Source of the DNA: Lachnospiraceae bacterium
GTDB lineage: Bacteria; Bacillota_A; Clostridia; Lachnospirales; Lachnospiraceae
Length of the DNA: 64,000 nucleotides
Direction of reading: 5' to 3'
NCBI GenBank assembly: GCA_018365895.1
Contig: JAGZJD010000004.1
Span: 28,081-92,080, forward strand
The notes under the pieces were generated by a model that saw only the letters and a program-made list of their open reading frames with translations, was not told the DNA's origin and made no database searches. This document shows positions 20,224 through 28,636 of this stretch, piece by piece. Within the stretch, counting starts at the first letter, position 1; each line of letters starts with the position of its first letter. The translations under genes were made by a program, and so were the position numbers.

Positions 20224-21990
20224 TTACTTATTTGCCATTTTATACTCTTTGCCGTCATTTTGCAAGAAATAACATGTTGCCTGATGATCTAGCGGATTTC
20301 GATCCTGATAATCAAAAAGTACATAAACCGGCTCTTCTTTTCCGCAGATATTTTCAGAAGCTCTGGTAAATTTCTCCACATGAGTCATTTTTCTCATTTG
20401 ACGTTTATCATACCCTGTATATCCTCTCAGACAGACCGGTTCTTTCGCTTCTCTGTCATAGAATTCTTGAAGCCATTCTTTCGTCACAAGTGATTCTCCT
20501 GCAAAATCCGGACGAGTTTTTGCATTTTCTCTCAAGTACAGATCAAATGTCAGCAACTCTTTGTAGAAATCTTCTTTATCAGGACAGATTTGTTTTACAA
20601 AATCCAGCAGTATCTCATATCTTGTCACTCTCGAATGACTCATCTGATGAAGCTTATGTTGTTCATAAAATACTGCCAACGATTCATACATCTGAAACGC
20701 AGAAGAAAATTCTTTCTCCAAAGCTTTCAATGTATACTGGAACTGTCCGCTATTATAATAGACTTCCACCATCTCCTCTATCCCTTTTAATTTAAGTACG
20801 TCTGCATATGGCAGCCACTTTGTATACAGTACTTCATACGGCGGCTCATTTTTATACACAAGTCCATACTCCTCTTTTGCTTTTTCCATATGAGAGCCTT
20901 TTAGTACCTTCAAAAATCCAAGCTGTAGCTGTTCCGGTTGGAGTGCATACACATCATCAAAGGATTTTCCAAAACTTTCATAATCCTCAAACGGAAGTCC
21001 TGCAATCAGGTCAAGATGCTGGTGTACATTTTTCGTTTCATTTAACTTTCGCACAATTCTTGCAACTTCTTCAAACTTCATCGTCCGGCGGATTTCCCGT
21101 ATCGTTTCCGGATTCGTAGACTGCACTCCTATCTCAAGCTGAATCAAACCGGGACGCATTGATCTGATTAATGCAATTTCCTCTTCATTCAGAAGATCTG
21201 CCGAAATTTCAAAATGAAAATTTGTCACACCATTATCATGTTCCTTAATATAAGACCACACTTCCATTGAATGTTCATGGCGGCAGTTAAACGTCCGATC
21301 TACAAATTTTACCTGCGGCACTTTCGCATCCAAAAAAAATTGCAGCTCTTTCCTAACAAGATCCAGACTCCGGAAACGAAGACATTTATCTACAGATGAC
21401 AGGCAATAACTGCATCGAAACGGACAACCCCTGCTCGATTCATAATAGATAATCTTATTTTCGAACAATGTCATATCTTCGTATACAAAAGGTACTTCAC
21501 TCAGATCCATGATCTCCCGCCATTCATTCTCTACGATCACACCGTCCGCCCTGCGAAATGTAATTCCGGTAACATCTTCCAGATCATCCTGTATTTTTTC
21601 CTTACCGTGATAGCAATTCAGCAATTCAAGAAATGTTTTTTCTCCCTCACCTTTCATAACGCCTGTCAACTCCGGCAGTCGCTCTAATACATTCCGACTG
21701 TCATAGGACACTTCTGGTCCGCCTGCCCACAAAACTGTTTCCGGCAAAATCTTGTGGATTTCTCTTATAAGTTCTTCCACATACCGCAGATTCCATATAT
21801 AGCAGGAAAAACACAACATATCCGGCTGTCGTTTATAAAGATCCATTAGAATATCGTCTGTCTGCTGGTTAATCGTATATTCGGCAATCTCTATTTCTGA
21901 TGCAAATGCCTTCGCATATGCTTTCAGACTGTACACAGCAAGATTGGAATGTATATATTTGGCATTCACTGCTGCTAACACTATCTTCAT
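20224..21990 (-). CDS. B12-binding-domain radical SAM protein
   Basis: 588 residues. N-terminal cobalamin-binding-like domain (about 1-140, MKIVLAAVNAKYIHSNLAVY, LWAGGPEVSYD), radical SAM core (about 170-400) with cluster motif CPFRCSYC, and a C-terminal extension of the type annotated DUF4080. Family members with this layout act as methyltransferases or on unknown substrates; no substrate is indicated here. ATG 21990 has CTTCAGGAGGAGAGAGAT upstream. Downstream lies the one-helix peptide gene; upstream is the SRP RNA gene. Confidence 0.9.
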   Translation of the reverse strand: MKIVLAAVNAKYIHSNLAVYSLKAYAKAFASEIEIAEYTINQQTDDILMDLYKRQPDMLCFSCYIWNLRYVEELIREIHKILPETVLWAGGPEVSYDSRNVLERLPELTGVMKGEGEKTFLELLNCYHGKEKIQDDLEDVTGITFRRADGVIVENEWREIMDLSEVPFVYEDMTLFENKIIYYESSRGCPFRCSYCLSSVDKCLRFRSLDLVRKELQFFLDAKVPQVKFVDRTFNCRHEHSMEVWSYIKEHDNGVTNFHFEISADLLNEEEIALIRSMRPGLIQLEIGVQSTNPETIREIRRTMKFEEVARIVRKLNETKNVHQHLDLIAGLPFEDYESFGKSFDDVYALQPEQLQLGFLKVLKGSHMEKAKEEYGLVYKNEPPYEVLYTKWLPYADVLKLKGIEEMVEVYYNSGQFQYTLKALEKEFSSAFQMYESLAVFYEQHKLHQMSHSRVTRYEILLDFVKQICPDKEDFYKELLTFDLYLRENAKTRPDFAGESLVTKEWLQEFYDREAKEPVCLRGYTGYDKRQMRKMTHVEKFTRASENICGKEEPVYVLFDYQDRNPLDHQATCYFLQNDGKEYKMANK

Positions 21991-22022
21991 ATCTCTCTCC
22001 TCCTGAAGTATTTTCTATATAG

Positions 22023-22332
22023 AAAAAAAGCACCCATACCGGATGCCAATTCAAAACTCTTTTCTCTTTACGTGCGTTACACTTCGAACAGTCTCCCCCG
22101 AACGTTACTCTGGCAGTAAACTCAGCCCAGGCACCCTCACAACACCCGAAAGCATCTGCTTAGTGCTGCTTCGTTCCCGATCTGACACGGTTCACAGAGT
22201 CTCGCCGCGTGAGACCCAGACATCAACGCCACTTACCAGAGGCAGCTTCGCAAAAGAAAGCCCTCTGTGTAACATCACCCCCACTATAGCGGATTGTAGG
22301 TACAAGGTACCGCTAACACCCCGGCTGCACGT
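22023..22332 (-). ncRNA. ffs: Signal recognition particle RNA, large type with Alu domain
   Basis: Minus-strand RNA of about 300 nt. The SRP54-binding domain IV is evident: GTCAGATCGGGAACGAAGC followed by AGCACTAAG, which gives the CAGA/AGCA symmetric loop, a UCG/CGA stem and a GGAA tetraloop. The 5' part carries the Alu-like segment (GTACCTACAATCCGCTATAGTGGGG) found in Bacillus/Clostridium SRP RNAs. It ends in a hairpin (22030-22047) and seven U. The promoter is at 22339-22367. Any protein frames here are accidental. Confidence 0.93.
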
Positions 22333-22338
22333 TCTATT

Positions 22339-22367
22339 AGTATATCGCATTTCTGTAGATATATCAA
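22339..22367 (-). promoter_or_regulatory. Promoter of the SRP RNA gene
   Basis: TTGATA (22362-22367), 17-bp spacer, TATACT (22339-22344) on the minus strand, seven bases before the RNA. The -35 box overlaps the tadA stop codon (22364-22366). Confidence 0.85.
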
Positions 22368-22882
22368 TCATTTTTCTCAATTTTCTCACATTTTTTCTCT
22401 TCATTTTTCGCCGCTTTTTTCTTTTCCCGCAGCTCTTTAAAAAACTCTTTCATCATCTGACTGCATTCCTCTTCCAATACCCCTGTCACAAGTTCTGCCT
22501 GATGATTAAACTGGGGTACGTCAAGAAGATTCAAAATAGATCCTGCACAGCCCGCTTTCGGATTCATACATCCAACTACGACTTTCGGAATCCGCGCCTG
22601 AATAATTGCCCCGGAACACATCTGACATGGCTCCAACGTCACATACATTGTACAGCCTTCCAGTCTCCAATCATCCACCTTTCGGCTTGCTTTGCGTATT
22701 GCAAGCAGTTCCGCATGTGCCAACGTATTCTTATCAATCGTTCTGCGGTTATATCCTCTTGCGATCACTCTGCCTTCATATACAATCACACAGCCGATCG
22801 GCACCTCTCCAATGGCATAAGCTTTTCTTGCCTGACGTATTGCTTCTTTCATAAACCGTTCATCATCTGTAAGTTTCTTCAT
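22364..22882 (-). CDS. tadA: tRNA-specific adenosine deaminase
   Basis: Converts A34 to inosine in tRNA-Arg(ACG). 172 residues. Zinc deaminase motif HAE at 56-58 (NTLAHAELLAI) with E58 as proton shuttle and PCQMC at 85-89. The C-terminus has an extra Lys/Glu-rich tail of about 20 residues (REKKKAAKNEEKK). It lies 3 bp after the acidic-repeat protein gene and next to the SRP RNA, a common Firmicute arrangement. Confidence 0.94.
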   Translation of the reverse strand: MKKLTDDERFMKEAIRQARKAYAIGEVPIGCVIVYEGRVIARGYNRRTIDKNTLAHAELLAIRKASRKVDDWRLEGCTMYVTLEPCQMCSGAIIQARIPKVVVGCMNPKAGCAGSILNLLDVPQFNHQAELVTGVLEEECSQMMKEFFKELREKKKAAKNEEKKCEKIEKND

Positions 22883-22885
22883 AAT

Positions 22886-23845
22886 CTATTCCCCTTCCAG
22901 TTCCCTGCACCAATATCCAAAATCATTTTCTCTGTCACATTCCTGCGGCGACAGTATAATACTATCCTCCGAAATGCGGCAAAATTCCGAAAATCCAAAC
23001 GAACGAGCCGCTGCTTCTTCTCTTCGATGGTAGATGCCCGGCACGCCAAGATACCGTTTTCCCTCATCTGTAATCAGCAAAAGGTGTCGATAATTATAAT
23101 AACCATGAAGCAAAAAACTATTATTCGCAAGATACCAGTTCTTTTGAGACAGTTTTTTCATATCCTCTCGCATAATTTTACAATATCTCTGCTCCTGTCT
23201 GTTCTCATTGCTTTCTTCCGACTGCTCTTCTGCAACGGCTTCCGGCTCTTCTTTTCCTTCCTCTTCGGCATCCGTTCCCGGTTCTTCTTTTTCTTCCTCT
23301 TCAGCGTCAGTTCCCAATTCTTCTTTCTCTTCCTCTTCGGCATCCGTTCCCGGTTCTTTCTCTACAACTCCTTCTTCGGCACAGGCCTCTAATATTTCCG
23401 ACACCTCTGCTTCCACCGATTCCTCCGAAGCCATATCTTCTCCCATACCGGGACGCTCCTCTCTCGGAACTGCAGGCTCCATCTGATTTAGCGGAAGCAC
23501 GCCCTCATCCCACACTGCAGCATATGTACCCTGTCCATTTGTTTCAAGCATGATTCCTCTCAGCTCTTCCAAATCTGCATATGGCTCAATTTCTTCCCTA
23601 TCATAGACAAGACGGCAGCTCAAGATTGACTGCACATGTTCCAACTGTCCCATCAAAATCCCGCGGCATCTCTTTCCTTCCATATAAACAAGATATACTC
23701 TAATATCTGCATCATTCAGAAATGTTCCTCTTCCGTGTATTTGTAGCGTTCCTCCTTCCTCTCCCTGATCCACCTTTACAAACCCAACATTCCGTACTCT
23801 TTGCTCATCCTTATATTCATAAAGATACCGAATAAAACTTTCCAT
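22886..23845 (-). CDS. Hypothetical protein with acidic repeat linker
   Basis: 319 residues, not recognised by name; similar Lachnospiraceae proteins carry a domain of unknown function (possibly DUF6128). Two conserved-looking folded parts, about 1-110 (RVRNVGFVKVDQGEEGGTLQI) and about 225-319 (YCKIMREDMKKLSQKNWYLANNSFLLHGYYNYRHL split around it), flank an acidic linker. The linker holds three copies of a 12-residue unit (GTDAEEEEKEEP-like) encoded by a 36-bp tandem repeat at about 23266-23373. No signal peptide. The same type of protein sits beside tadA/SRP RNA. Function unknown. Confidence 0.75.
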   Translation of the reverse strand: MESFIRYLYEYKDEQRVRNVGFVKVDQGEEGGTLQIHGRGTFLNDADIRVYLVYMEGKRCRGILMGQLEHVQSILSCRLVYDREEIEPYADLEELRGIMLETNGQGTYAAVWDEGVLPLNQMEPAVPREERPGMGEDMASEESVEAEVSEILEACAEEGVVEKEPGTDAEEEEKEELGTDAEEEEKEEPGTDAEEEGKEEPEAVAEEQSEESNENRQEQRYCKIMREDMKKLSQKNWYLANNSFLLHGYYNYRHLLLITDEGKRYLGVPGIYHRREEAAARSFGFSEFCRISEDSIILSPQECDRENDFGYWCRELEGE

Positions 23846-23905
23846 GCTCCTTACCTTCCCACTATTTCTTTTTATTAGTTTATTCTGGAAAATAAGGAAA
23901 AAGAA

Positions 23906-25306
23906 CTAAGAGACCATTGCATTCATCTCCTGATACAGACGCTTCGCATAACTATCCGTCATTCCACAAATATAATCTGTCACAAGAAGCAGTCTAAGGT
24001 ACAGCTTCTCTTCCTCTGACTTACCTTTTGCATGACAATGATAAGCATTTCTGTAGTTCTCAGAAATAAAAGACACAAGCCGCTTCTCAATAGAATTTAA
24101 TTTCCGGTCAGTATCGTAATAAATAACTGCTCCCACAAACTTATCCATCAGAAAATGTACAATCACAGATTCTGTTACTTCCATTCTATAGATCGTATTT
24201 GTAGCGAACACTTTTTTATATGCCAGATTCCCAAGAAGTTCCATAAGTTCTTCTCCATCTGTTCCTTCAAAAAGATCTGTCTTTTTCTCTCCACCCATAA
24301 TCTTATCATAATTCTTTGTAAATCCTTCCGTTGCACACTGTATCAGATAAGATTGTGCCCGTACAAGCCAGTTTTTTATCGCATACTCTGCCGGATCTTG
24401 TAAATTTTTTTCTTCTGCTCTGCAATAAAGCCGCTCCAATGTCCCTGACGCGTCAAATCCGGTCTGCATCTGCATTTTTTCCAACTCTTGTTTCAATACT
24501 TCATAAGAAACAAAACCTTTTACAAATGCATCCTCAATATCGGCTGTTTTATATGCCAGATCATCGGCTGCTTCTAAAATATAGGTGAGCGGATGTCTTC
24601 GCTTCCCTGCTCCGGTTTCCTTTGTAATCTCATCAAACAACGCTTTCTCTGCATAATAATATCCTATTTTCTTATCTTTCAAATGATCCGAAAATGGATT
24701 AACCTCTAATGATGATACCGGATATTTGATAATTGTATTTAAAAGCCCATATGTCAGATTCATTCCATATTCATCAACAAGAAAATGGAGCTTGCTCACA
24801 AGCCTCAGCGCCTGTGCATTTCCTTCAAAATGATAAAAATCCTGCTGCATCTGCTCTGTCAGTACCTCTGTGACCGGTCGCTCATAGAACATCATCTGCG
24901 GCAAATGCTCTTCAAACCATTCCCGGATCGTGATTTCTCCAAAATGCCCAAACGGAGGATTACCAATATCATGGATCAGACCGGCACACTGTACAATATT
25001 ACATAGATCTTCTTTCATCTGAGCTGTAAATGTATCATCACATTTTTTACTTAATATATATTCACCGATATTCTGCCCCAATGATTTGGCAAGAGAGGAC
25101 ACTTCTAACGAATGTGTCAGACGCGTCCTTATAAAATCGCTTTTATCCAGCGGAAACACTTGTGTCTTATCCTGGAGCCGTCTAAAAGATGCACTTCCAA
25201 TAATCCTATGGTAATCTTTCTCAAATTCACTCCGAAGATCAGAATAATTTCTCTGTCCGGCAGTTTCCCGGCACCGTTTTTCTGACAGCAGCCTTTTCCA
25301 TTCCAT
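23906..25306 (-). CDS. dgt: Deoxyguanosinetriphosphate triphosphohydrolase-like HD protein
   Basis: 466 residues. HD-domain dNTP triphosphohydrolase that cleaves dGTP (or other dNTPs) to nucleoside and triphosphate. Metal-binding HD motif: LTHSLEVSSLAKSLG, then GLIHDIGNPPFGHFGE, and later EAADDLAYKTADIEDA. N-terminal SFRRLQDKTQVF is characteristic. ATG 25306 follows AGGAGGAACTGT. It appears to stand alone between two acidic protein genes. Confidence 0.93.
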   Translation of the reverse strand: MEWKRLLSEKRCRETAGQRNYSDLRSEFEKDYHRIIGSASFRRLQDKTQVFPLDKSDFIRTRLTHSLEVSSLAKSLGQNIGEYILSKKCDDTFTAQMKEDLCNIVQCAGLIHDIGNPPFGHFGEITIREWFEEHLPQMMFYERPVTEVLTEQMQQDFYHFEGNAQALRLVSKLHFLVDEYGMNLTYGLLNTIIKYPVSSLEVNPFSDHLKDKKIGYYYAEKALFDEITKETGAGKRRHPLTYILEAADDLAYKTADIEDAFVKGFVSYEVLKQELEKMQMQTGFDASGTLERLYCRAEEKNLQDPAEYAIKNWLVRAQSYLIQCATEGFTKNYDKIMGGEKKTDLFEGTDGEELMELLGNLAYKKVFATNTIYRMEVTESVIVHFLMDKFVGAVIYYDTDRKLNSIEKRLVSFISENYRNAYHCHAKGKSEEEKLYLRLLLVTDYICGMTDSYAKRLYQEMNAMVS

Positions 25307-25344
25307 ACAGTTCCTCCTATTGACTCTTATTTAAGCCTTCCATA

Positions 25345-25384
25345 TTAAGAAAGGATGTCTCAAATCTTCATTTGAAACACCCCT
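25345..25384 (-). terminator. Terminator of the acidic HTH protein gene
   Basis: GGGGTGTTTCAAAT pairs with ATTTGAGACATCC around a GAAG loop; on the minus strand it is followed by TTTCTTAATAT, 26 bp after the stop. Confidence 0.8.
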
Positions 25385-25409
25385 TATTGCTTCTTGCAAA
25401 TACTTCCGA

Positions 25410-26522
25410 TTAATCCAAGTAGATCGGCGGCTCATACTCCTTTCCAAGCATTGCTTTTTTACGTTCCTGATAACCGAGAAATGCCCATTCTGTCATATCT
25501 GTCCATTTATGATCCGCACGGTCATACACTTGCACATAACCAATTCTCTTTGGATGCATACGAACACTATTCGTCTCATACTCTCTTCCTGTATAAGGAT
25601 TAATCTCGCCTTTTACTTCTTCTTTTGGTTCCGGTTTTCTTTCTTCTGCTGCTTCCTGTATCGGAGCCTGCACTTCTTCCCGAATCTCTGACGCCTGTTC
25701 TTCTTCACGCTCCATTTCTGTATGCGCTTTATTATATCCGCGCAGTAGCGGCTTCTTAATATATTCCTTAAAGACATTCGTTACAGCTTTTTTCTTTGCA
25801 TAATCTTCTTCACTTACTCTATACTCTGTTTCGTCTGCTTCTGTCTTATCTTCCGTTACTTCTTCCTGCGCTGCTGTATCTGCTTCCTGCGTAATTTCCT
25901 CTAAAACTTCTTCTCCTTCAGGTGTTACTTCTTCTGTACTACTAACCTCTTCAGATTCTTCTTCCTCTCCTTCAGATACAGATTCTTCCAAAACTGCTTC
26001 CTGGAGCTCTTCGCTTTCCATCTGCTCTGCAGATTCTTCTGCAAAGTTTTCTTCCGAATTCTCTGCTTCTGTCTCTTCCAGTTCAGCCTGTTCTTCCTGT
26101 TCTTCCTGTTCTTTCATTGCTTCACCAAAATCAGCAAGCTCGCCAATTGTCACATCTCTGACCGGACTATAGATCAGTTCCTCATGATGATTAGCTCCTG
26201 CCACAATGAATCTCTGTACAGGTCCTTCCGGATGCTTCTCCTCTTCCTGATGTATCATCTCAGCTGCATGCTCTACTTCCTGCGCTACCCGTTCTGCATC
26301 GTCATCATCCAGAATACTCAAATGAAACGGACACTCCAAAATCTCAGCAATCATTCGCATATCCTGCTCCTGAAAGTTATCTCTTCCAAGGCGCTGTGTC
26401 AGGTTTTGTCTCGACATCTTTTTCCCGGTACGTTCTTCTATCGTCTCTGCCAGTTCTTTAATCGTCATTCCCTTACGGCTTAAAACAATCTTCACCTGTT
26501 CACCAAATGTCAAATCCAACAT
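25410..26522 (-). CDS. HTH-domain protein with long acidic linker
   Basis: 370 residues. An N-terminal XRE-like helix-turn-helix (about 1-65, VKIVLSRKGMTIKELAETIE...MSRQNLTQRLGRD) is followed by a conserved segment (about 85-135), a Glu-rich low-complexity linker of more than 100 residues, and a short C-terminal domain (about 310-370, NPYTGREYETNSVRMHPKR). The HTH suggests DNA binding, but the acidic body is unlike a classical repressor. It has its own promoter (26604-26632) and terminator. Function unknown. Confidence 0.75.
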   Translation of the reverse strand: MLDLTFGEQVKIVLSRKGMTIKELAETIEERTGKKMSRQNLTQRLGRDNFQEQDMRMIAEILECPFHLSILDDDDAERVAQEVEHAAEMIHQEEEKHPEGPVQRFIVAGANHHEELIYSPVRDVTIGELADFGEAMKEQEEQEEQAELEETEAENSEENFAEESAEQMESEELQEAVLEESVSEGEEEESEEVSSTEEVTPEGEEVLEEITQEADTAAQEEVTEDKTEADETEYRVSEEDYAKKKAVTNVFKEYIKKPLLRGYNKAHTEMEREEEQASEIREEVQAPIQEAAEERKPEPKEEVKGEINPYTGREYETNSVRMHPKRIGYVQVYDRADHKWTDMTEWAFLGYQERKKAMLGKEYEPPIYLD

Positions 26523-26603
26523 GTCTCTTCCTCCTCCGTACTATCATATATCCATTATCCGAAACGTAATCATTTCTACATAAACCAATTATTTTCTTCT
26601 ATT

Positions 26604-26632
26604 ATTTTAGCAAATCCACTATCATTCGTCAA
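26604..26632 (-). promoter_or_regulatory. Promoter of the acidic HTH protein gene
   Basis: TTGACG (26627-26632), 17-bp spacer, TAAAAT (26604-26609) on the minus strand, about 80 bp before ATG 26522. Confidence 0.7.
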
Positions 26633-26695
26633 CGCAATCGCTGTCAAATTCCTGACCGATTTCTTTCGGATCTGACAATTTTTTTCGCAAAATTT

Positions 26696-27577
26696 TTAAT
26701 AAGTTTTTCCTAAATATTCCTCCAGTGTAAGACCTGATTCTTTTATCTTCTGTGCCATCTCCCGCCCCACATATCGGTAGTGCCACGGTTCATAGATAAT
26801 ACCTGTCAGAGATTGTTTCTCTGGTGGATATCGCAAAATAAAACCATATTCATAACAATGCTCCTGAAGCCATTGTGCTTCTTTAGTCTCTGCCTGCTTT
26901 GCATCAAGCTCCGCATACTGGTTTGAAACAATATCAACTGCGAGTCCAATTCCATGCTCGCTCGTACCTGGAAGCGCTACTTCCTGTGTCGTCCTCTGGT
27001 AAGCATCCCAGAAACTGCTGCCCTGATTTATCCAACTGTTGACTGTATCATTAAAAACCTGAACCTGCTTTTCCACAGACCGATAGGCAGAACATATCTG
27101 CGGCTGGCATCCGTCAGCTCTTGCTGCCGCAAGCATCGCATTCAAATCCTCTGCAATTCTCGCGTCAACACTATAACCATTCTCCACCTCTGCAAGTTCC
27201 GGCACATATCCTTCCTGCATCGGATTTTCCGCATTGACAAGCGTCATATTCCACGGAATTCCATCCTCGAACTCTTTCATACGCTCTGCAAGCGCTGCGT
27301 CTTCTCCCGCACCACTTTCTTCCAACTGCTGATTTGCTTCCTGAAGTTGTTCCTGGATTCGGTAAAGCTTCTTCTCTGCTGCTTTGATATCAGCAACTGC
27401 CTTTCGTTCTGCAAGTCCTTCTCCCAACAAATAGCCGGACAGTATTCCTGCCGCAATTCCTACAATTACAATTGCAGTATTCAATATCATTTTCCGTCTC
27501 TGTGCAGGCCGCATACGTTTGTAAGCACGGTGCACACGTTTTCCAAGTACTCCAAACTTTATCTTTTGTTTTTCCAT
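26696..27577 (-). CDS. VanY-type D-alanyl-D-alanine carboxypeptidase (M15B)
   Basis: 293 residues. A basic N-terminus and one membrane segment (about 30-52, LNTAIVIVGIAAGILSGYLL) anchor it outside the membrane; a coiled coil (about 60-90) follows; the peptidase domain occupies about 125-293. Zinc ligands and catalytic residues are visible in SAYRS, TSEHGIGLAVDIV (His and Asp) and IYEPWHYRYVG (Glu and His). It should trim D-Ala from peptidoglycan stem peptides. No vancomycin-resistance genes are nearby, so it is a housekeeping wall enzyme. The ribosome site is weak (GAAAGCGGGAAAAT). Confidence 0.92.
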   Translation of the reverse strand: MEKQKIKFGVLGKRVHRAYKRMRPAQRRKMILNTAIVIVGIAAGILSGYLLGEGLAERKAVADIKAAEKKLYRIQEQLQEANQQLEESGAGEDAALAERMKEFEDGIPWNMTLVNAENPMQEGYVPELAEVENGYSVDARIAEDLNAMLAAARADGCQPQICSAYRSVEKQVQVFNDTVNSWINQGSSFWDAYQRTTQEVALPGTSEHGIGLAVDIVSNQYAELDAKQAETKEAQWLQEHCYEYGFILRYPPEKQSLTGIIYEPWHYRYVGREMAQKIKESGLTLEEYLGKTY

Positions 27578-27597
27578 ATTTTCCCGCTTTCTTTTGT

Positions 27598-28227
27598 CTA
27601 CAATATCTCTATATGAAGTTCCGGTGCAAAATCATCTTCATCTGCACACACCGCAATTTTTGCTCCTACTCCCTCTGTTTCATATTCCCGATAAAAAAAT
27701 GGTTCCGAAAATTCCTCCGGACGACTAAGCAGCCTTGCTCCTGTTTCCTCGAAGCCAATTTCAAACGCTCTTGGAGAAAGCGCTGTCCCAAGTCTTGTCG
27801 CTTTCATAAAACTCTCTTTTAACACCCAAAACCGGTAAAATAATTCTTTTTTCTCTTCTTCTCCTGCACAATTTTCAATCATATGAAACTCTGTTTCTGT
27901 ATAAAAATGTGCTGCTACTTTTCTGCGATATTCCTTTATAACCTCAATATCACAGCCCAATTTCGTTGATCGCCTCTCATCATCTTCCATGGAACAGATC
28001 GCATACATTCCCGAATGAGACAAATTATACAGTGCCTTTCCTGTCGGATCGTATCGGCTGCGCATACGTTCTAAAAGGGTTCCTGCCCCAACGCTCTGCC
28101 ATCGTCCCTGTTCTCTGGCAAGCTTGTCCGCCTTTTCCTTTCGCTCCGGCGGCAGTTTCTGATAACATTCCTGATATTTTACCTCTGATTTTAACACAGA
28201 TACATCTGCCAGCCACGTTCTGATCAT
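27598..28227 (-). CDS. Sfp-type 4'-phosphopantetheinyl transferase
   Basis: About 209 residues. Transfers phosphopantetheine from CoA to carrier proteins. Motifs: GCDIEVIKEYR (Mg-binding Asp/Glu) and FYRFWVLKESFMKATRLG (WxxKESxxK). No synthetase or polyketide genes are in the window, so the carrier-protein partner lies elsewhere. ATG 28227 is preferred to a GTG six bases upstream because the AGGGTGG site is nine bases away. It lies 20 bp upstream of the VanY-type gene. Confidence 0.9.
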   Translation of the reverse strand: MIRTWLADVSVLKSEVKYQECYQKLPPERKEKADKLAREQGRWQSVGAGTLLERMRSRYDPTGKALYNLSHSGMYAICSMEDDERRSTKLGCDIEVIKEYRRKVAAHFYTETEFHMIENCAGEEEKKELFYRFWVLKESFMKATRLGTALSPRAFEIGFEETGARLLSRPEEFSEPFFYREYETEGVGAKIAVCADEDDFAPELHIEIL

Positions 28228-28316
28228 CGTCACGTTCCACCCTTTACTACTTTACATTGCGTCTTTATTGTATCATATCATCAAATCACTTGCAACGCAC
28301 CGCATTTTCTATATGA

Positions 28317-28360
28317 CAAAAGCACCGTCCCCGATGTACATTCATCAAAAACAGTGCTTC
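28317..28360 (-). terminator. Terminator of the tRNA-Lys transcript
   Basis: AAGCACTGT pairs with ACGGTGCTT (one G-U), followed on the minus strand by TTGTC; directly after the tRNA 3' end. The U-tract is short. Confidence 0.65.
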
Positions 28361-28363
28361 AAG

Positions 28364-28436
28364 TGCACCATCAGGGACTCGAACCCTGGACAAATAGATT
28401 AAGAGTCTACTGCTCTACCAACTGAGCTAATGGTGC
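28364..28436 (-). tRNA. tRNA-Lys, anticodon CTT
   Basis: Cloverleaf on the minus strand: acceptor GCACCAT/ATGGTGC with discriminator A, D-loop TAGCTCAGTTGGTAGAGC, anticodon loop CTCTTAA (anticodon CTT, reading AAG), T-loop GGTTCGAACCC. CCA is not encoded. Promoter at 28467-28495. Confidence 0.97.
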
Positions 28437-28466
28437 AAATCGTATTTAGTTCTTAACACAAGTGAT

Positions 28467-28495
28467 ATTATATACCATAGAATTTAGAAAAGCAA
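28467..28495 (-). promoter_or_regulatory. Promoter of tRNA-Lys
   Basis: TTGCTT (28490-28495), 17-bp spacer, perfect TATAAT (28467-28472) on the minus strand, about 30 bp before the tRNA. Confidence 0.8.
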
Positions 28496-28544
28496 GAACT
28501 TTTTTATTTTTTCTTAAAATTCCTCTTCTTCCAACAGAAAATAC

Positions 28545-28573
28545 TTGTCGAACAATCAAAAATCTTCTATTAT
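28545..28573 (+). promoter_or_regulatory. Promoter of trmB
   Basis: TTGTCG (28545-28550), 17-bp spacer, TATTAT (28568-28573) on the plus strand, about 65 bp before trmB; divergent from the tRNA promoter. Confidence 0.65.
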
Positions 28574-28636
28574 AAAAGAGTTAAACACAAACTCTGAAAC
28601 AATATTTATTAGAAACCTACAAGGAGTATAGTTATT

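Noticed and set aside
22043..23392. 449-codon plus-strand open frame
   Set aside because: It runs through the SRP RNA and antisense to tadA and the acidic protein; composition is low-complexity Ser/Phe and there is no ribosome site.
26696..27577. Vancomycin-resistance gene
   Set aside because: VanY fold only; no vanHAX or vanRS-like genes adjacent, so a housekeeping carboxypeptidase is the sober call.
26954..27616. 220-codon plus-strand frame antisense to the VanY-type gene
   Set aside because: Shadow of a clear M15 peptidase with catalytic motifs on the other strand.
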